Origin: Antitrichia curtipendula
Lineage: Eukaryota > Streptophyta > Bryopsida > Hypnales > Leucodontaceae
DNA: 64,000 nucleotides
NCBI GenBank assembly: GCA_951230915.1
Contig: OX579633.1
Coordinates: 21,424,574 to 21,488,573, forward strand
Direction of reading: 5' to 3'
This document shows positions 1 to 11,552 of this stretch, piece by piece; the stretch's first letter is position 1; every line of letters starts with the position of its first letter. The translations under genes and the position numbers were made by a program. The notes below the pieces were generated by a model. The model made no database searches, had not been told where the DNA came from, and saw nothing but the letters and a program-made list of their open reading frames with translations.

Positions 1-80
1 ATCTCGATGATCTGATTGACGGAGAGGACGTGAGTTATATCCCAGAATCTGCGACCTTCAATCTATTGCCTACCCTGTGA
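1..80 (+). CDS. Possible 3' end of a protein-coding gene (partial)
   Basis: The third reading frame is open from the window edge to a TGA at 78-80 and reads LDDLIDGEDVSYIPESATF followed by NLLPTL. The acidic, non-repetitive composition looks more like a real C-terminus than the AT-rich junk that follows. An AATAAA lies about 350 bases downstream at 432-437, a plausible 3' UTR length. I do not recognise the protein, and 25 residues are too few for a family call. It could equally be a chance open frame. Confidence 0.3.
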   Translation, partial: LDDLIDGEDVSYIPESATFNLLPTL

Positions 81-621
81 AAAATGAGGTCGGGTAGGGA
101 AATGATTTCTTATTTAATCCTTGAATTTTGTAACCATTAGGTTCTTAGATGAAAGCAACGTAACTGTCCGAGTTCTTCCAGGAAACCGTTTTGTTCTTCT
201 AGAGGCTCATAATGATTCTTGCTGGTGACAGCTACGGAGTCCAGGGTTCATTTTGACTCATGAGATTCATTTTTTTAGTTCATTAGGCTGGACCGGTATT
301 CCAGTTGCCTCACTCTTTCAAAAAGATTAGGTTTGCTTGATTCAGCAAAACATTTGTTACCCCATTCTGGGTACATGATAGTCATATACACACGGAGTTT
401 AATTTCTGGGATTTGCTAGCCAATCCATTTCAATAAACTCTACACGATGTTTGTTCCTCCACTTTTGAGTATTTTGGATCCTACAATGCATCCAGTCGAC
501 TCTGTTCTTGCCCTAATAACTTGGAAAACCGGTGTTTTCTGGAGGCCTGTCTTCGTTGAGTCTGACTTTGATATTCTGAAGTTTGCAGAAGTTACGTCTA
601 CATTGAAGTTTAAGTTTCTTA
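81..621. other. Non-coding stretch, possible 3' UTR then intergenic
   Basis: I see no supported gene here. The open frame beginning near 447 on the plus strand runs straight into the MITE at 622-744 and resembles nothing I know. Confidence 0.4.
432..437 (+). promoter_or_regulatory. Candidate polyadenylation signal AATAAA
   Basis: AATAAA occurs in a T-rich stretch about 350 bases after the candidate stop codon at 78-80. It would fit as the poly(A) signal of that gene, but the hexamer is common by chance in AT-rich DNA. Confidence 0.25.
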
Positions 622-744
622 AGGTATGTTTGCACTTGGTGTTAAAAGTGTTGTTACTGAGGCTATTAGGAATGAATTTAGACCTTCTTTCGGACCAGAT
701 TCACATTCCAAACAACACCTCTAACACGAAGTGCAAACATACCT
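622..744 (+). mobile_element. 123-bp MITE, copy A
   Basis: The ends are inverted repeats: AGGTATGTTTGCACTTGGTG at 622 and its near-perfect complement ending at 744 (one mismatch over about 23 bases). The interior is not palindromic. A second copy lies at 10899-11022 in the opposite orientation, with matching interior (for example TGTGAATC, GGTCTA and ATTCATTCCTAA in the same order). Two copies sharing ends and interior support a mobile element. There is no coding capacity, and the superfamily is not evident from the termini. Confidence 0.75.
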
Positions 745-1526
745 TTAGAATTCTATTCCAGCATATTGTCTTGTTGAAGATATATCAGGGTCTTTTTAGT
801 GATTGTCTGTGCTGCAGCTACCCCGCCAAAGAGTCAACTAGGTGGTGTCCCATGTCCCATGTATACATACATGAATACAATATACGATGCAAATTAACCC
901 CTAAATTACGGACCCATGACTATTGATTTCAAACTCCATTGCCCATCACTCAATTTGCTGCCATTTTGCAACTAGATATGTATGAAAAAATTTATATTTA
1001 TTTTTCAGAGATGAAATTACATGTCTCCTTACTTCACAACAAAATTTAGATTTTTTTTGTGGAAAATTGATTTTTTTGAGAATTTTTTGAAGAGAAAGTG
1101 AAGAAAAATCATATTAAATAGAAAATTATTTCAAAAAATCCGAAAATTTCACCATATGTGTATATTACAATGACAAACATCATGGTGTAAACTCAATTTC
1201 CGTGTAATTCTATAATTAGAAAATAATAGATATTGAAAATACACCCAAAGTTCAAATTGCAATAAAATATGCAATATTAGGAATTTTTCAAAATTCAAAT
1301 TAGAGTAGAAACTAGAGTATAGGAGGAGGCTCAAAAACAGTTTGGGCACTAAGAACTGCCCCTACAAAAGTGTCCAAAACAGTGCACATAGGATGTAGAA
1401 ATATAAATTACTTCATGTGGTGAGAAACTACCAACCCATGTGTGTGATTTTAGGCTATTGAACAGGTGACATGGTTCATCATCATGTGTGATTATACTCA
1501 TAATAAAGACCTGAATTTGGTGAGTT
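745..1526. other. AT-rich intergenic stretch
   Basis: No gene or clear repeat was recognised. Short minus-strand open frames (1149-1349 and 1349-1579) are low-complexity and unsupported. Confidence 0.4.
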
Positions 1527-2860
1527 CTGCAGAATGACTTTGAAATGTTAAAAAATAGCAAGAAAAATTGCAAAAACACATCTTAGGCTGAACCTCTTTC
1601 TACTAAAATGTTTCTCAGTCACTCATAACTTCTTGGATTGATGTGAAATTTTAACCACGCAAACTAGACTAATATGCGCAACTTTATCAAAAACATTTAT
1701 TAGAAATGGACATTGTACGAAGAAGAAACAAGCCGCCGAAGTTCACTGTAATCCAAAAATGTCGGGTTTTAAACTTCAAATTGCTCCCAAACATTCAAAA
1801 CATTTTGGATTGACATGAAAATCTTACTACAACAACTAGACTTCAAGGAAAACATAATCCGACAAATTTTATTGAAAAATAACATTGGATGAAGAAGATA
1901 CAAGCCCCCAAAGTTTCAGCCATCAAATGCAGTTTTGTGGACTCAAATTGAACCTGTGAGCTTTGATTGGCTTTCAAAAAATCAATACATCTTATATTGA
2001 TTTGAGAAGTTTACCACACAAACTAGAAGAGAGAACTCAAATTTTCCAATAATTTTTATTGAATTTAGACATCATATGCAAAAGTTACAGCACTCTGAAT
2101 TGAATTTGAAACTATGTGAAGAACCCCTGGGGTGTTTATGAGTTGCAATAAATTTTGATTTACAATTGGGAGTGAATTGAATGGAAACGTACAGTGGATC
2201 ATTCTTAAAATCATTGTTTCCATTTAACCCCTCACCGCCCAAGGGGCCCAAAAGTGGCCTCACACAATCTAGCAGTCAACTTCAAAGTGCTGTAACTTTT
2301 GCGTCCGGTGTCCAAATTTAATAAAACTTATTGGAAAAGTTGCGCATACTAGACTAGTTTTTGTGGTAAAAATTTCAGATCTATATAAGATGTATTGGAT
2401 TTTTAGAAGCCATTCGAAGTTCGCAGATTCAATTTCAGTTCACCACACTGCATTGAGATGGCTGCAACTTCGGGGGCTTGTATCTTTTTCATCAAATGTT
2501 ATTTTTCAATAGAAAAATTTGGGTTTTGTTCCCCATAAAGTCTACTTAATGTGGGAAATTTTTCATGTCAATCCAAGTTGTTTCGAATGCTTGGGAGCAA
2601 TTCGAAGTTCAAAATATAGACATTTCTGCATTACAGTGAACTTCGACGGCTTATAACTTCTTCAAACAAGGTTCGATTTCAATAATTTTTATTGGAAAAG
2701 TTGCGCATACTAGTCTAGTTCTTGTAGTAAAAATTTCATACCAATCCAAGAAGTCATGATTGACTGAGAGGCATTTTAGTAGAGGTAGGTTCAGCAATAG
2801 ATGTGATTTTTTGCTACTTTTTTCACTGTTTTTTGACATTTCAAAACAATTTTGCAAACG
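1527..2860. repeat. Long inverted repeat with arms of about 570 bp
   Basis: The left arm (about 1527-2095) reads as the reverse complement of the right arm (about 2283-2860), with a spacer of about 190 bp. Matching landmarks in reverse order include TGAACCT..CTACTAAAATG at 1590 versus CATTTTAGTAGAGGTAGGTTCA at 2772, AACTAGACTAATATGCGCAA at 1664 versus TTGCGCATACTAGTCTAG at 2700, and GTTACAGCACT at 2084 versus AGTGCTGTAAC at 2286. Each arm also contains similar sub-blocks of roughly 160-200 bp built around AGTTGCGCATACTAG. By-eye identity is about 80 percent. A transcript through it could fold into a long hairpin. The left end of the TTAA element (2228) lies inside the spacer. Confidence 0.75.
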
Positions 2861-3200
2861 CAATGAGTCAATTAAATGATTTTTTTTCCCACCAAAGTGT
2901 TTTTCTTTTGGTTTTGAATCACTTTTTAGTTTAAAGTTTTTTCATTTGAGTAGGTTTAGAAATCGAATTTCACCTCGAATTGTGTTTTGAGGACAATTTC
3001 AGCATCTTTTTTCAACACTAAAACATTATTATCTTTCAATCTATACGGTCAAATGACCTCAAATTTGATTTACACCATCTACAACATGCACACTACAATA
3101 TTGTATGGTTGAGATGTTCATACCTTACTCACATTTAGACTTATAATACTTGAAAAGGGAAGTTGTTTTTTGACATGGTTAGGCCTTGGGCGGTGAGGGG
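2228..3200. mobile_element. TTAA-flanked TIR element (piggyBac-like, non-autonomous)
   Basis: The termini are perfect 17-bp inverted repeats, CCCCTCACCGCCCAAGG at 2228 and CCTTGGGCGGTGAGGGG ending at 3200. They are flanked on both sides by TTAA (2224-2227 and 3201-3204). A TTAA target duplication with a terminal run of C is the hallmark of the piggyBac superfamily. The 973-bp interior has no transposase frame, so the copy is non-autonomous. It carries the right arm of the long inverted repeat. The TIRs are GC-rich against an AT-rich background, which makes a chance match unlikely. Confidence 0.75.
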
Positions 3201-3224
3201 TTAAAGGCATGATTAGGATCAAAG

Positions 3225-3540
3225 GGCAATTTCGTTAAAATGGCGAAATTCCGTAACTTTGGCAGTTTTCACAGTTCAGAGCAGCCGCTCTGAAATGTTC
3301 AACTATCCTAGATTTCTGAAATCTAAATCATTTCTAGATGTTTGAAATCTACAATAGTCATAGATGTTGCTTTCAAAGTTCACACCGTGCAATTTGAAAT
3401 GTACATTCGTACTAGATTTCTGAAATCTATATGAGATTAAGATTTATGTAATCTATACCCCTCTTAGATGTCACTTTCGCAGTTCAAAGTGGCCGCTTTG
3501 AAAATGCCATACGGAATACCGCCATTTTAACGAAATTGCC
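3225..3540. mobile_element. 316-bp MITE with ~31-bp terminal inverted repeats
   Basis: The left end GGCAATTTCGTTAAAATGGC at 3225 is mirrored by GCCATTTTAACGAAATTGCC ending at 3540, and similarity continues inward as AATTCCGTA versus TACGGAAT. The sub-terminal parts also pair: AGTTCAGAGCAGCCGCT versus AGTTCAAAGTGGCCGCTTT. The interior repeats the motif AGATTTCTGAAATCTA several times. I found no convincing target duplication, so the superfamily (possibly Mutator-like by TIR length) is open. Confidence 0.75.
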
Positions 3541-6326
3541 GTTATCATTCTTAAACTCACTGGGTCCATTCAATGGCATGCTTTGATTGATTACAGTTGC
3601 ACCTATGAGCATTAATAGGAACCTATGCACCTCTGATTTTGAAAAATCATATCTTATTCATTTCAAGTCAAAGAATTTAAACTTAAAATTTTGAGTGTTG
3701 TATTCCTCATTTTTCATTCTTCCACAAAAATGTAAAAAAAATTTGGGTCCACCCATTTTTGTACAGAGGCCTTTTTTCCCTTAGATGAGCGCTTTCTGAG
3801 CCTTCTACCTTAGATGAACTTCATTTTGTTAGTTGGACTCAAACTCAAAAAATATCATTTTCGTGGAGAAATTTCAAATTTAGAGCAAGGAGCAATAACT
3901 TCCCAAAATACTCTAAAATAACATATTTTGTGATCCGTTTTTTTTAATAACTTCTCATTTCCATGAAGACAAATATTGGAAAGAGTACAAACTCAATTGG
4001 ATAATCTTCATAACCCAATATGAAAGGTCAACAAGGAAAAGGAAGATGAAAAAATGCTTTTGAACTATTCTTAGCTCAACAGTAATGTCATCAGAATGCC
4101 ATGGAATGGTATCCACGGCGCTCCAGGGTTAAGGTTATGGATACACACATGGATTGTCATTATCCCAATGTGGTGCCAATTTTGGTTGCATCCCACCCAA
4201 TCGGCTACTCAAACCTTTCTTCCCCGTAAACCACTCATAGGAAATGTCCAGTGTATTTCCTGGGCGGGTTCTTCGCCATAATGCCCGATTATGTGGTGTT
4301 GTCCCCGTAATCAGGCATTACGAAATTTACATCCAACATCAAATTCTCATCCTAAATCTTCATCCAAGTTTGTTGATTTCCTATGGCTATTTATGTTGGG
4401 CAATGGCCCTTATCGTCAGGCATTGCCCTACACTACACAAATGTTCCAACTAATAACATTTGATTTGCATTTGTTGTCATGTTGACTTGTTGCACTGAAT
4501 AGTGTGGAATACTTGACCGCTCCATATGATGCAGTTTTATCCTTGCCTCTTCCTCCGGATAGTTAACGCGATGACTTGTGTGCAGCTCGTAGCTGGGAAA
4601 GTTCTCGCATATCAAAAGTCCATGCTTGTTGAAACAGAGTAAGGGTCAACATCAACCGCGTTTCGGAGTCCAAATGAACTTCACCCGGAAAGCCTTGAAA
4701 TTTTCTATTTTCTGTTTTCTATTTTGGCCCAATTGAAGGACTTCCAAGTGCACAACTGAAGTAAGGTAGCCACCCTCTTTCCGATCACTCTCCCATTTCC
4801 AACTCTCCCATTTCCAATCAATAGACTGATCCATTTGTAACCATAGCTTTATAGGCCATTTGATTCTTATTTGATTCTTCTGTAATGAATAACACATTGG
4901 CACCTAATAAAGTTGCCATTGATCAAGAATGGGCTTGCCTATTGATCGGAAATAGGAAACCCTAACTTTTCCACTTCTTTAATTTTTACTAATTCTACAC
5001 GTGATGAAAAATTACCAAAAAATGGCAATCTTTCTTATTCCTATTTCCTCGTTGGAGAAAATTTTCTCCTCCACCATTGCTCAATCACACATATGCTGAA
5101 ATGCTTAAGTGATCGGAAATGGGAGATCTACCTTAAGAGCCTTCTCAAATTCCCTAATTGCAGGAGATGATTTTCTTTGACTAAGCAATGGAGGGTGGGG
5201 GTGCCCAACAGTGCAACTCTGCCGGCATTGGCGGAATTTCCCTGAAGCTTGGGGCTTCACCTGCCGCACTGGGATAGGATGTGTGTGCTCAATTGCTCCT
5301 GGCTGGGTCACTTTGACAATCAAGTGGGACATACGCAGCATTGTTGACCAAGGAGGTGGAATAACAAGGGATAACCAGGCAATGGTCCTCCCTATGTAAC
5401 ATAGAGTTTAACCCATAAACAATGCAGAGGACGTTTTATGGCCGATGAATGACAAAGAATCTCTTCATGCAGGACAGAAGTGCAACTATCATCCTCCAAA
5501 TTTTGTGTGGAAAGGGAAGATCTTCTATAGCAGTTTGTCTTCCAATGAGTGCTTTTTCAATTTTTTAAAGCCAACAAATCACACGGTACCCAAACAGATG
5601 ATTTCCATGGTGACCGGCTTGTTGTTTAAGGATTAAGGTAGAAAACTACAAAGTACCTATTACTGTCTAACTGCCACCCTCATTAGCAATGTGAATATCT
5701 TGGGGTCAACTCCAAGAGGGGCACATATTTTTAGAGGTGTGTGCTTGTTTTATGAATCAAACCCAAGTGGAATTATAATTTTCCCATTTTAATTTTAATT
5801 TTTTTTTAATTCCTAAAGTGGTCTACCTCAAAATTGCAAAAAATGCTCATAGAGTTGAATCATGAGCATCCTATAAACAACTCATAACCACTCTCCCATG
5901 TACCCAATGGCACTTAAGTGTTCACCATTAAAGGATTGACACATTATCCCTTTGGGGCATTAATGCAATGATTTTGTCAAAAAGTGAACGGATTTGGATG
6001 AGTTTTTGGAGGGAATTGGAGTCAAAAGTAGGATGACAAAATTAGGCAACAAATGAAAATGGGGTGGCTTACTTTATCAATAAGGCAAGGGGGCCTTTTT
6101 GTTGCATCCTTAAAAAGGGGATGCCTATAGTGAGCAAAATTGTCTTGTATGGTTCTTCAACTACCACTAACATAATTGAGAAGGACTTATCAATTAATTC
6201 AAGGATTTGGGTTGGCTAACAAGCCATATAAGATGATTTTGTTCATCATAAGGGGGTCCTCTTCAAGGATGCAAAAGGGATCTCTATCTCATTGGTAAAC
6301 AATGTTATGCATTGACAATTCAAGAA

Positions 6327-6370
<44 letters not shown>

Positions 6371-8334
6371 TTGGGATTTGAATGGACAATGCAATCATTA
6401 CAAAAAATATGAACTTTGGAAAGGGCCGTCAATTCCACAACAACAAAGAATGCAAGCCAAAAAAAATGAAAAGGAATTAAAATTAAAATTAAAATTTTAT
6501 TTTGTTTTATTTTACTTTATTTTATTTTTCAAAAAATGGCAAGGACTACATGGCTCAGGATGGTTTTAATAATTACTTTTAAAAACATAAAAAATGATTT
6601 AAAATTTTCAATTTTCAATTAAATCTAAAATTATAGAACTTTGATAATCTAATGAGGCACTAGTAGTGCCACATCAGATTGTGAATATTTATTTAATTTT
6701 AACTATTAAATAATCTAGGCAACACTATGCATATAATAGTGAATTAGGGATCTTTTTCTTAATGACCTTTTAGAGGCCTAAATTTTTTCCTTATGGTTGT
6801 ATAACATTCTTGAACTTCAAAATAGAGGGCCCTTTGGCTTTCTATAAATTAAAAGGCTCTTTTCACTGTGAAAAATCTTGAATGCAAGCTTGCCTATAAA
6901 TTGTAGGCTACTATAACACAAATATTTTTATTGCAGTCGGATATTGCCAAAAGATTCCTTGCCTTCTCATTCAAGAATGTTACTATGTGCAACACAATTG
7001 ACAAATTTTCTTTTATATAAGTTTAGTTTTCCCAAGTTTGAACACCAAATCTAATTGGTAAAGAACTTGTCATTGCAAGACAAACATCAAAGACATATAT
7101 TACAAACCAAGTTGGTGATTTAGTGCACATAGTTGGATTCAATAAGGTAGGATGACCCATTGCCTTCCCCTTGGTCTTTGCACAAAAAATAGTGGCACCT
7201 TTAACGTGCTACTAGTTACTTCTAATACAATTGCAAACTCTTATTTTTTCCTCAACCAAATCAAATCAAATCAAATCAATTTTATACGTGAAATCCTTAA
7301 TTTCATATCTATAACTTGAGCAAAATATCAAAGTGGTTATTTACGGGGCTTGCTAATCATGCATCAATCTCTGTTGCTTCAAAGTTCTAAATTTGTTGTT
7401 TTCTATTTAGTAAGTCTATGCTTCATTCCACGAGTATATTTGGTGTTGCTTTTGAATATTTAAGGTGGAAGCACCCAAAACCGTCACTTTAAGGAATTCA
7501 GCATACTTGGAGGCATCATTTCAAAAAAATAAAAAATTTCTGATGTTAGCGAGAGAAAATCATGAATTTTCCAAAAAAAAATTAGATTTTTCGGATGTCA
7601 TATGTAATTTCTATGATTTTTCAAAGTTGTGGGTCTCTAGATCACTGGAACCATCATGTAGGTGCACCCAAAACTGAACCCTGCGGAAATCAGCTCTTAA
7701 GCCAGTCAGATATTGGTAAGTGTCCTTCAAATATGTCAGCCAATTAAAGCCAAGCATTTGGCTGACGGATTAACTAAAGTCTAGGGACATAATTGGGTGA
7801 GTCTAGGGTCCATGGCAAGGTACAGGGATGGGAATGGGTATTTTCACCTTATGACATATTCTTTGAGTTGCAAAAAATGCATATTGCACTTGCAACATCT
7901 TTCACCACAATTTGCTAATTGGGTTGAAAAAATTATTCTTGATGTATCCATAGACAATTGTAAAAAGTACTCATACTATATGTTGCTAATTGATTTGTTT
8001 TTGGTAATATTTTTTGCATTATGGATCCAAAAGACTAAGATTCATAAGTAAGGTATTCATGACAATTATACATTTTAAATTAAAAAATTAAATTTTTCAA
8101 AATGTTTTATTATCTAAAAATAGCTTCCAATTGAATGTCACACTTGCCAATTTGAAGGGGATAGTCCTATTTTTTGTCTCCAAAATGAATTTGGAGCTAA
8201 AATTTAGATGGGATTTTTTTCTAGGAGATTAACAGCTATCTTGTGAAAATTTCTAAAAATAATTAATTATTTGTTGTATAATAGCCAACAAATTGAGATT
8301 TTTTTTGTATGCATTTTGAAACATGAAAAAAAAA
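3541..8334. other. AT-rich intergenic region without a supported gene
   Basis: About 4.8 kb in which I recognise no coding sequence or structural RNA. Short imperfect hairpins occur near 4265-4325 (GCCATAATGCCCG versus CGTAATCAGGCATTACG) and 4398-4436 (GGCAATGGCCC versus GGGCAATGCC). Short open frames here have no recognisable content. A TA microsatellite lies at 6334-6369. Confidence 0.45.
6334..6369. repeat. (TA)n microsatellite
   Basis: An uninterrupted run of about 18 TA dinucleotides. It reads in frame as alternating Tyr-Ile in the plus-strand open frame at 6312-6569, which is not a gene. Confidence 0.9.
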
Positions 8335-8672
8335 TATTTTGGTGGTCTTTTTGGTGAATTACCACCTGCAAAGAGTTGTTACAAAAAAACAATTTTTATT
8401 TTATTTTTAAAATTAACATTTTAATTTTTCACAAAATAAAATATCAAACAATAACTATTCTTTTGAGATTTTACATTGTTTAAGTTCTCCTACTTAGGAA
8501 GTTATTTTCTATTCTATTTTTTGAGGTAAAATAACCTTATTAAAAAGGCCTTTACATTGGCCATATTTTTTTGCTTAAAAAATAAAATATTATTTTTTAA
8601 TTTTAAATTACTCCAAAAAAATCACGAATATTGTGACGCAACAAAATGAGCAAGTGTTTCTTGCAATTGCCC
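8335..8672 (-). mobile_element. Diverged copy of the ~725-bp GGGTGAATGC element
   Basis: Read on the minus strand, 8335-8570 aligns with the interior of the elements at 54770-55491 and 59146-59875. Shared landmarks in the same order are CTAAGTAGGAGAACT, GTAAAATCTCA, AAATTAAAATG and ATTCACCAAAAAGA. The minus-strand start at about 8672 reads GGGCAATTGCAAGAAACAC, a degenerate form of the terminus GGGTGAATGCAAGAAAGAC. The other terminus was not found. This is an old, decayed relative. Confidence 0.5.
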
Positions 8673-10898
8673 ACATACAGAAGACAATGAAACACTCATA
8701 TTGGCAATTTAAGGTACCACTACTCTAAAAATATATAAATTTATTGGATTTGTGTGATCTTAATGTTTATTTATAAAAATATAACAAATTAAGGAATATT
8801 CTACATGTAGTTTGATCAATCCATTTTTGAAAATCTAATATATATTATATGTGGTAAAACAAAATAATGTAGCTTTCCCTCATTGACTATAGGGATGATT
8901 GAATTATTCTTGTCCATGTGGATGCTAGTGTGGCTCTTTTAGGCTTGGTTTAAACTAGCACCTGGAAGAAGAGTGAATAGTGGCACCTCGGCAAGTGTTT
9001 CATCCTCCAAATGTGTTCCACATCACGAGGCCAATGTTAGTGCTGGCCGGTTCATCAGACATTGTTTTAGATTGTTGGCCATCCCAAATCCTTACAAATC
9101 CTTGCTATGCTTTCATGTAACACCTTCCTAAGTTTTTCCTTCAACTCCCACCTTCTTAGATCTCTTTATTGAGTTTTAAATACTAAAAGAACCTTTGCAA
9201 GAACGTTGCGACAAACCAGACAAACGTTGCGACAAAAGAGGAGCGTTTTGTCCACTGATGAAGTTTGGATCCACCCCATAGATAAGCCCCAAATTTTCTT
9301 CAACTTGTCCACTGAGATGAACACATTGGATGGTGACACAGTAGCTTACGAAGTGGGCAAAATCCTATGTGTGAAAACTACACTAGACAACAAAGCAATT
9401 TTGACCAATGAGCTTTTGAAATCAATTTGTCCATCCACTTGTTTGAGGTGGGCCTTAACCTCTAAAAAACACAAGGTCTCTATACTTTTGAGAAATTACA
9501 AAGTTTTGTTAACAAATACAATATGGTAAAATAATTTATGATTCATTTATGTATAAAAGTTGTAGATTTTCAATTGTGCCCATATGCTTAAATCTACCAT
9601 ACCTCTTGTTAATATTTGCCTATAATTTTAATACTTAATTTAGTTAAGTTACTCCCAAATTTTTTATATACATTTTAAATCCATAATTTCATACTGAAAT
9701 TTTTGGAATGGATTTGAAAAAAAATCTGGAATGAATTTTCATTGCAGGCTCTTTCTTCCAAATCTTTCATCGGATAAAATTTATGAACTTGCTTTTTCAA
9801 TGTTACTTTTAAAACTAACAGTCAACTCTAACAAAGTTTCACATACTTCTATTTTTACAATTTACTTGATGCATACATTCTAATAACCTCAAATTTGACC
9901 ATTGTATAGTAAATTACTCTTGTCAAGCTACTTTAAAAAAAATCATACCAAGATGCTTTTGATTATGAGTACCAAAAATTTGAAATCTTCCATCAATCCA
10001 ACCTCGGAAAATGGGTCCCACAAGAATATAATAATCTGAGCTTCATTCTAGTTATTTCACTTGTAGTAAACTCCTAGAAATATGCATAACATTGCTAACC
10101 AACACTTAGGGGTCCTTTTGCTTCCATGAAAATCGAGCATGGCAACTTTTTAATTAGCCAATGACTCTTTGGAACTTTCTAATCAGTTAGTGACACTAGT
10201 TCTCAACCAACCAATGATTCACTACAGATTATAACTAAATTCACTCCCATGCATAAAGAAGCCGACCCATCTTTGACCACTTAAGCAATTGAATACTTGG
10301 AGCATGGATATGTTGAGAGGAATAATTTTCCTTTGTATAGAAATAGATTTTAGATGGATTCTATAATTTTTTACAATTTTATTTCCGCCCAAATAGAAGT
10401 ACCACAAATTTTTTAGGTGAAGATTATGTTCGTTCCATATTGTTCATATAGGTCATCCTCTTTCCGACCAAGGATTGGTTGCAAAATCAAGAATGTTTCA
10501 TTACTGAGATAGAAAATTGTAGCAACAATCAAGAATGTTTCATTGCTAGTTTCCACCTTACTAAGCATGAATCTTGTTCCTAATCATAATGCATCATAGT
10601 TGATTGAAAGTGGACCACCCTACATTGCCAAAATGGGGGGTGATTACGAATAGGTCGACTCCCATAGAGGGAGAGGCATTCTCCCTTCTTCCAAGAGTGG
10701 TGGTTTATCATAATTGATCGAAAATAGACCACCCTGTGTTGCCAAAATGGGAGGTTGATCATGAACGGGTTGATTCCTTTAAAGCGAGGCATTCTCTCTT
10801 TTCCAAGGGGGGTGGTTTAGGCTTGGGGCTAATTAATAATGATATTGTATGGGTTTTTTTTGACAATTTACGATTTCTACAATTTTTCCAAAAGTGAA
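8673..10898. other. AT-rich intergenic region
   Basis: No gene is supported. A 107-codon plus-strand frame at 9206-9529 lacks an ATG near its start and has no recognisable motif. Near 10600-10790 two similar segments (AAGTGGACCACCCTACATTGCCAAAATGGG-like) are repeated about 120 bp apart, a degenerate tandem duplication. Confidence 0.4.
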
Positions 10899-11022
10899 AG
10901 GTGTGTTCACACTTGGTACTAGGGGTGATGTTTGCAATGTGAATCCGGTCCAGAAGTAGGTCTACATTCATTCCTAAGATCCTTAATACCAACACTCTTT
11001 AACACCAAGTGCAAACATACCT
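10899..11022 (-). mobile_element. 124-bp MITE, copy B
   Basis: Opposite-orientation copy of the element at 622-744: AGGTGTGTTCACACTTGGTA at the left, and TAACACCAAGTGCAAACATA then CCT at the right. The interior (GATGTTTGCAATGTGAATC then GGTCTACATTCATTCCTAAG) matches copy A when that is reverse complemented. It lies about 530 bp upstream of the cysteine synthase start codon, just outside the TATA box region. Confidence 0.75.
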
Positions 11023-11048
11023 GAAGAATCATCTCTCACAGTAATTTT

Positions 11049-11131
11049 TTTTTTTTTTTGACACAAGTAAAGGTTTCCTTTACTGCAAGAAAATAAAATA
11101 CAAGACCCCAGCCGAGGACGGCCTGGGGGAA
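11049..11131 (-). mobile_element. Short 5'-truncated retroposon with poly(A) tail and target duplication
   Basis: An 83-bp insert is flanked by a 15-bp direct repeat, TCTCACAGTAATTTT (11034-11048 and 11132-11146). It begins on the plus strand with a T run, so on the minus strand it ends in poly(A), preceded by GCAGTAAAGGAAACC and TTGTGTC. Long target duplication plus poly(A) tail indicate LINE-type target-primed insertion. It is too short to tell a truncated LINE from a SINE or a processed mRNA tail. Confidence 0.75.
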
Positions 11132-11337
11132 TCTCACAGTAATTTTGACTTTCCGAATTCGCTCCACCTCATCCGTTAAAATGGCCAGAAAATTCAACTC
11201 TTTGCTTAGTCAACGTTGATGCACCCCTACAGTACGGAGGGTGTGTGCCCATCCTGCCAGCACTGCAATTTCCCTGTCACATGGATGGATAGGTGGCACT
11301 TCCTGAAATACACTCCTACCCCAAATGACTGGGACCG

Positions 11338-11345
11338 TATAAGTA
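11338..11345 (+). promoter_or_regulatory. Candidate TATA box of the cysteine synthase gene
   Basis: TATAAGTA lies about 210 bases upstream of the ATG at 11553, after a relatively GC-rich stretch (11150-11335). Transcription would start near 11370. This gives a leader of about 180 bases containing the CTG repeat. No other TATA-like site is as well placed. Confidence 0.45.
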
Positions 11346-11506
11346 GCTTTAAAAACAAACAAATGTGTAAGTTGTTTCATAATCTCTAGCTGTCAACTAA
11401 TTTGTTCGGAGCACTTCATTTCAGTATTTTCGTTGCCACATCAATTTCCTTCTGTTTTTGCATTCCTACTCTTGGCCAGTTGGCATTCTCTAAGTTCACC
11501 TTGCTC

Positions 11507-11509
<3 letters not shown>

Positions 11510-11542
<33 letters not shown>
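11510..11542 (+). repeat. (CTG)11 repeat in the 5' leader
   Basis: Eleven uninterrupted CTG triplets end ten bases before the cysteine synthase ATG, inside the presumed 5' UTR. The plus-strand frames through it read poly-Leu or poly-Cys and do not start with ATG, so they are not taken as coding. In the mRNA this is a CUG repeat able to form a hairpin next to the start codon. Confidence 0.85.
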
Positions 11543-11544
<2 letters not shown>

Positions 11545-11552
11545 GCTTCGCT

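Noticed and set aside
447..926. 159-codon plus-strand frame
   Set aside because: It runs through the MITE at 622-744 and has no recognisable domain or codon bias.
9206..9529. 107-codon plus-strand frame
   Set aside because: No ATG at its start, a repeated ACGTTGCGACAAA at the beginning and no recognisable motif.
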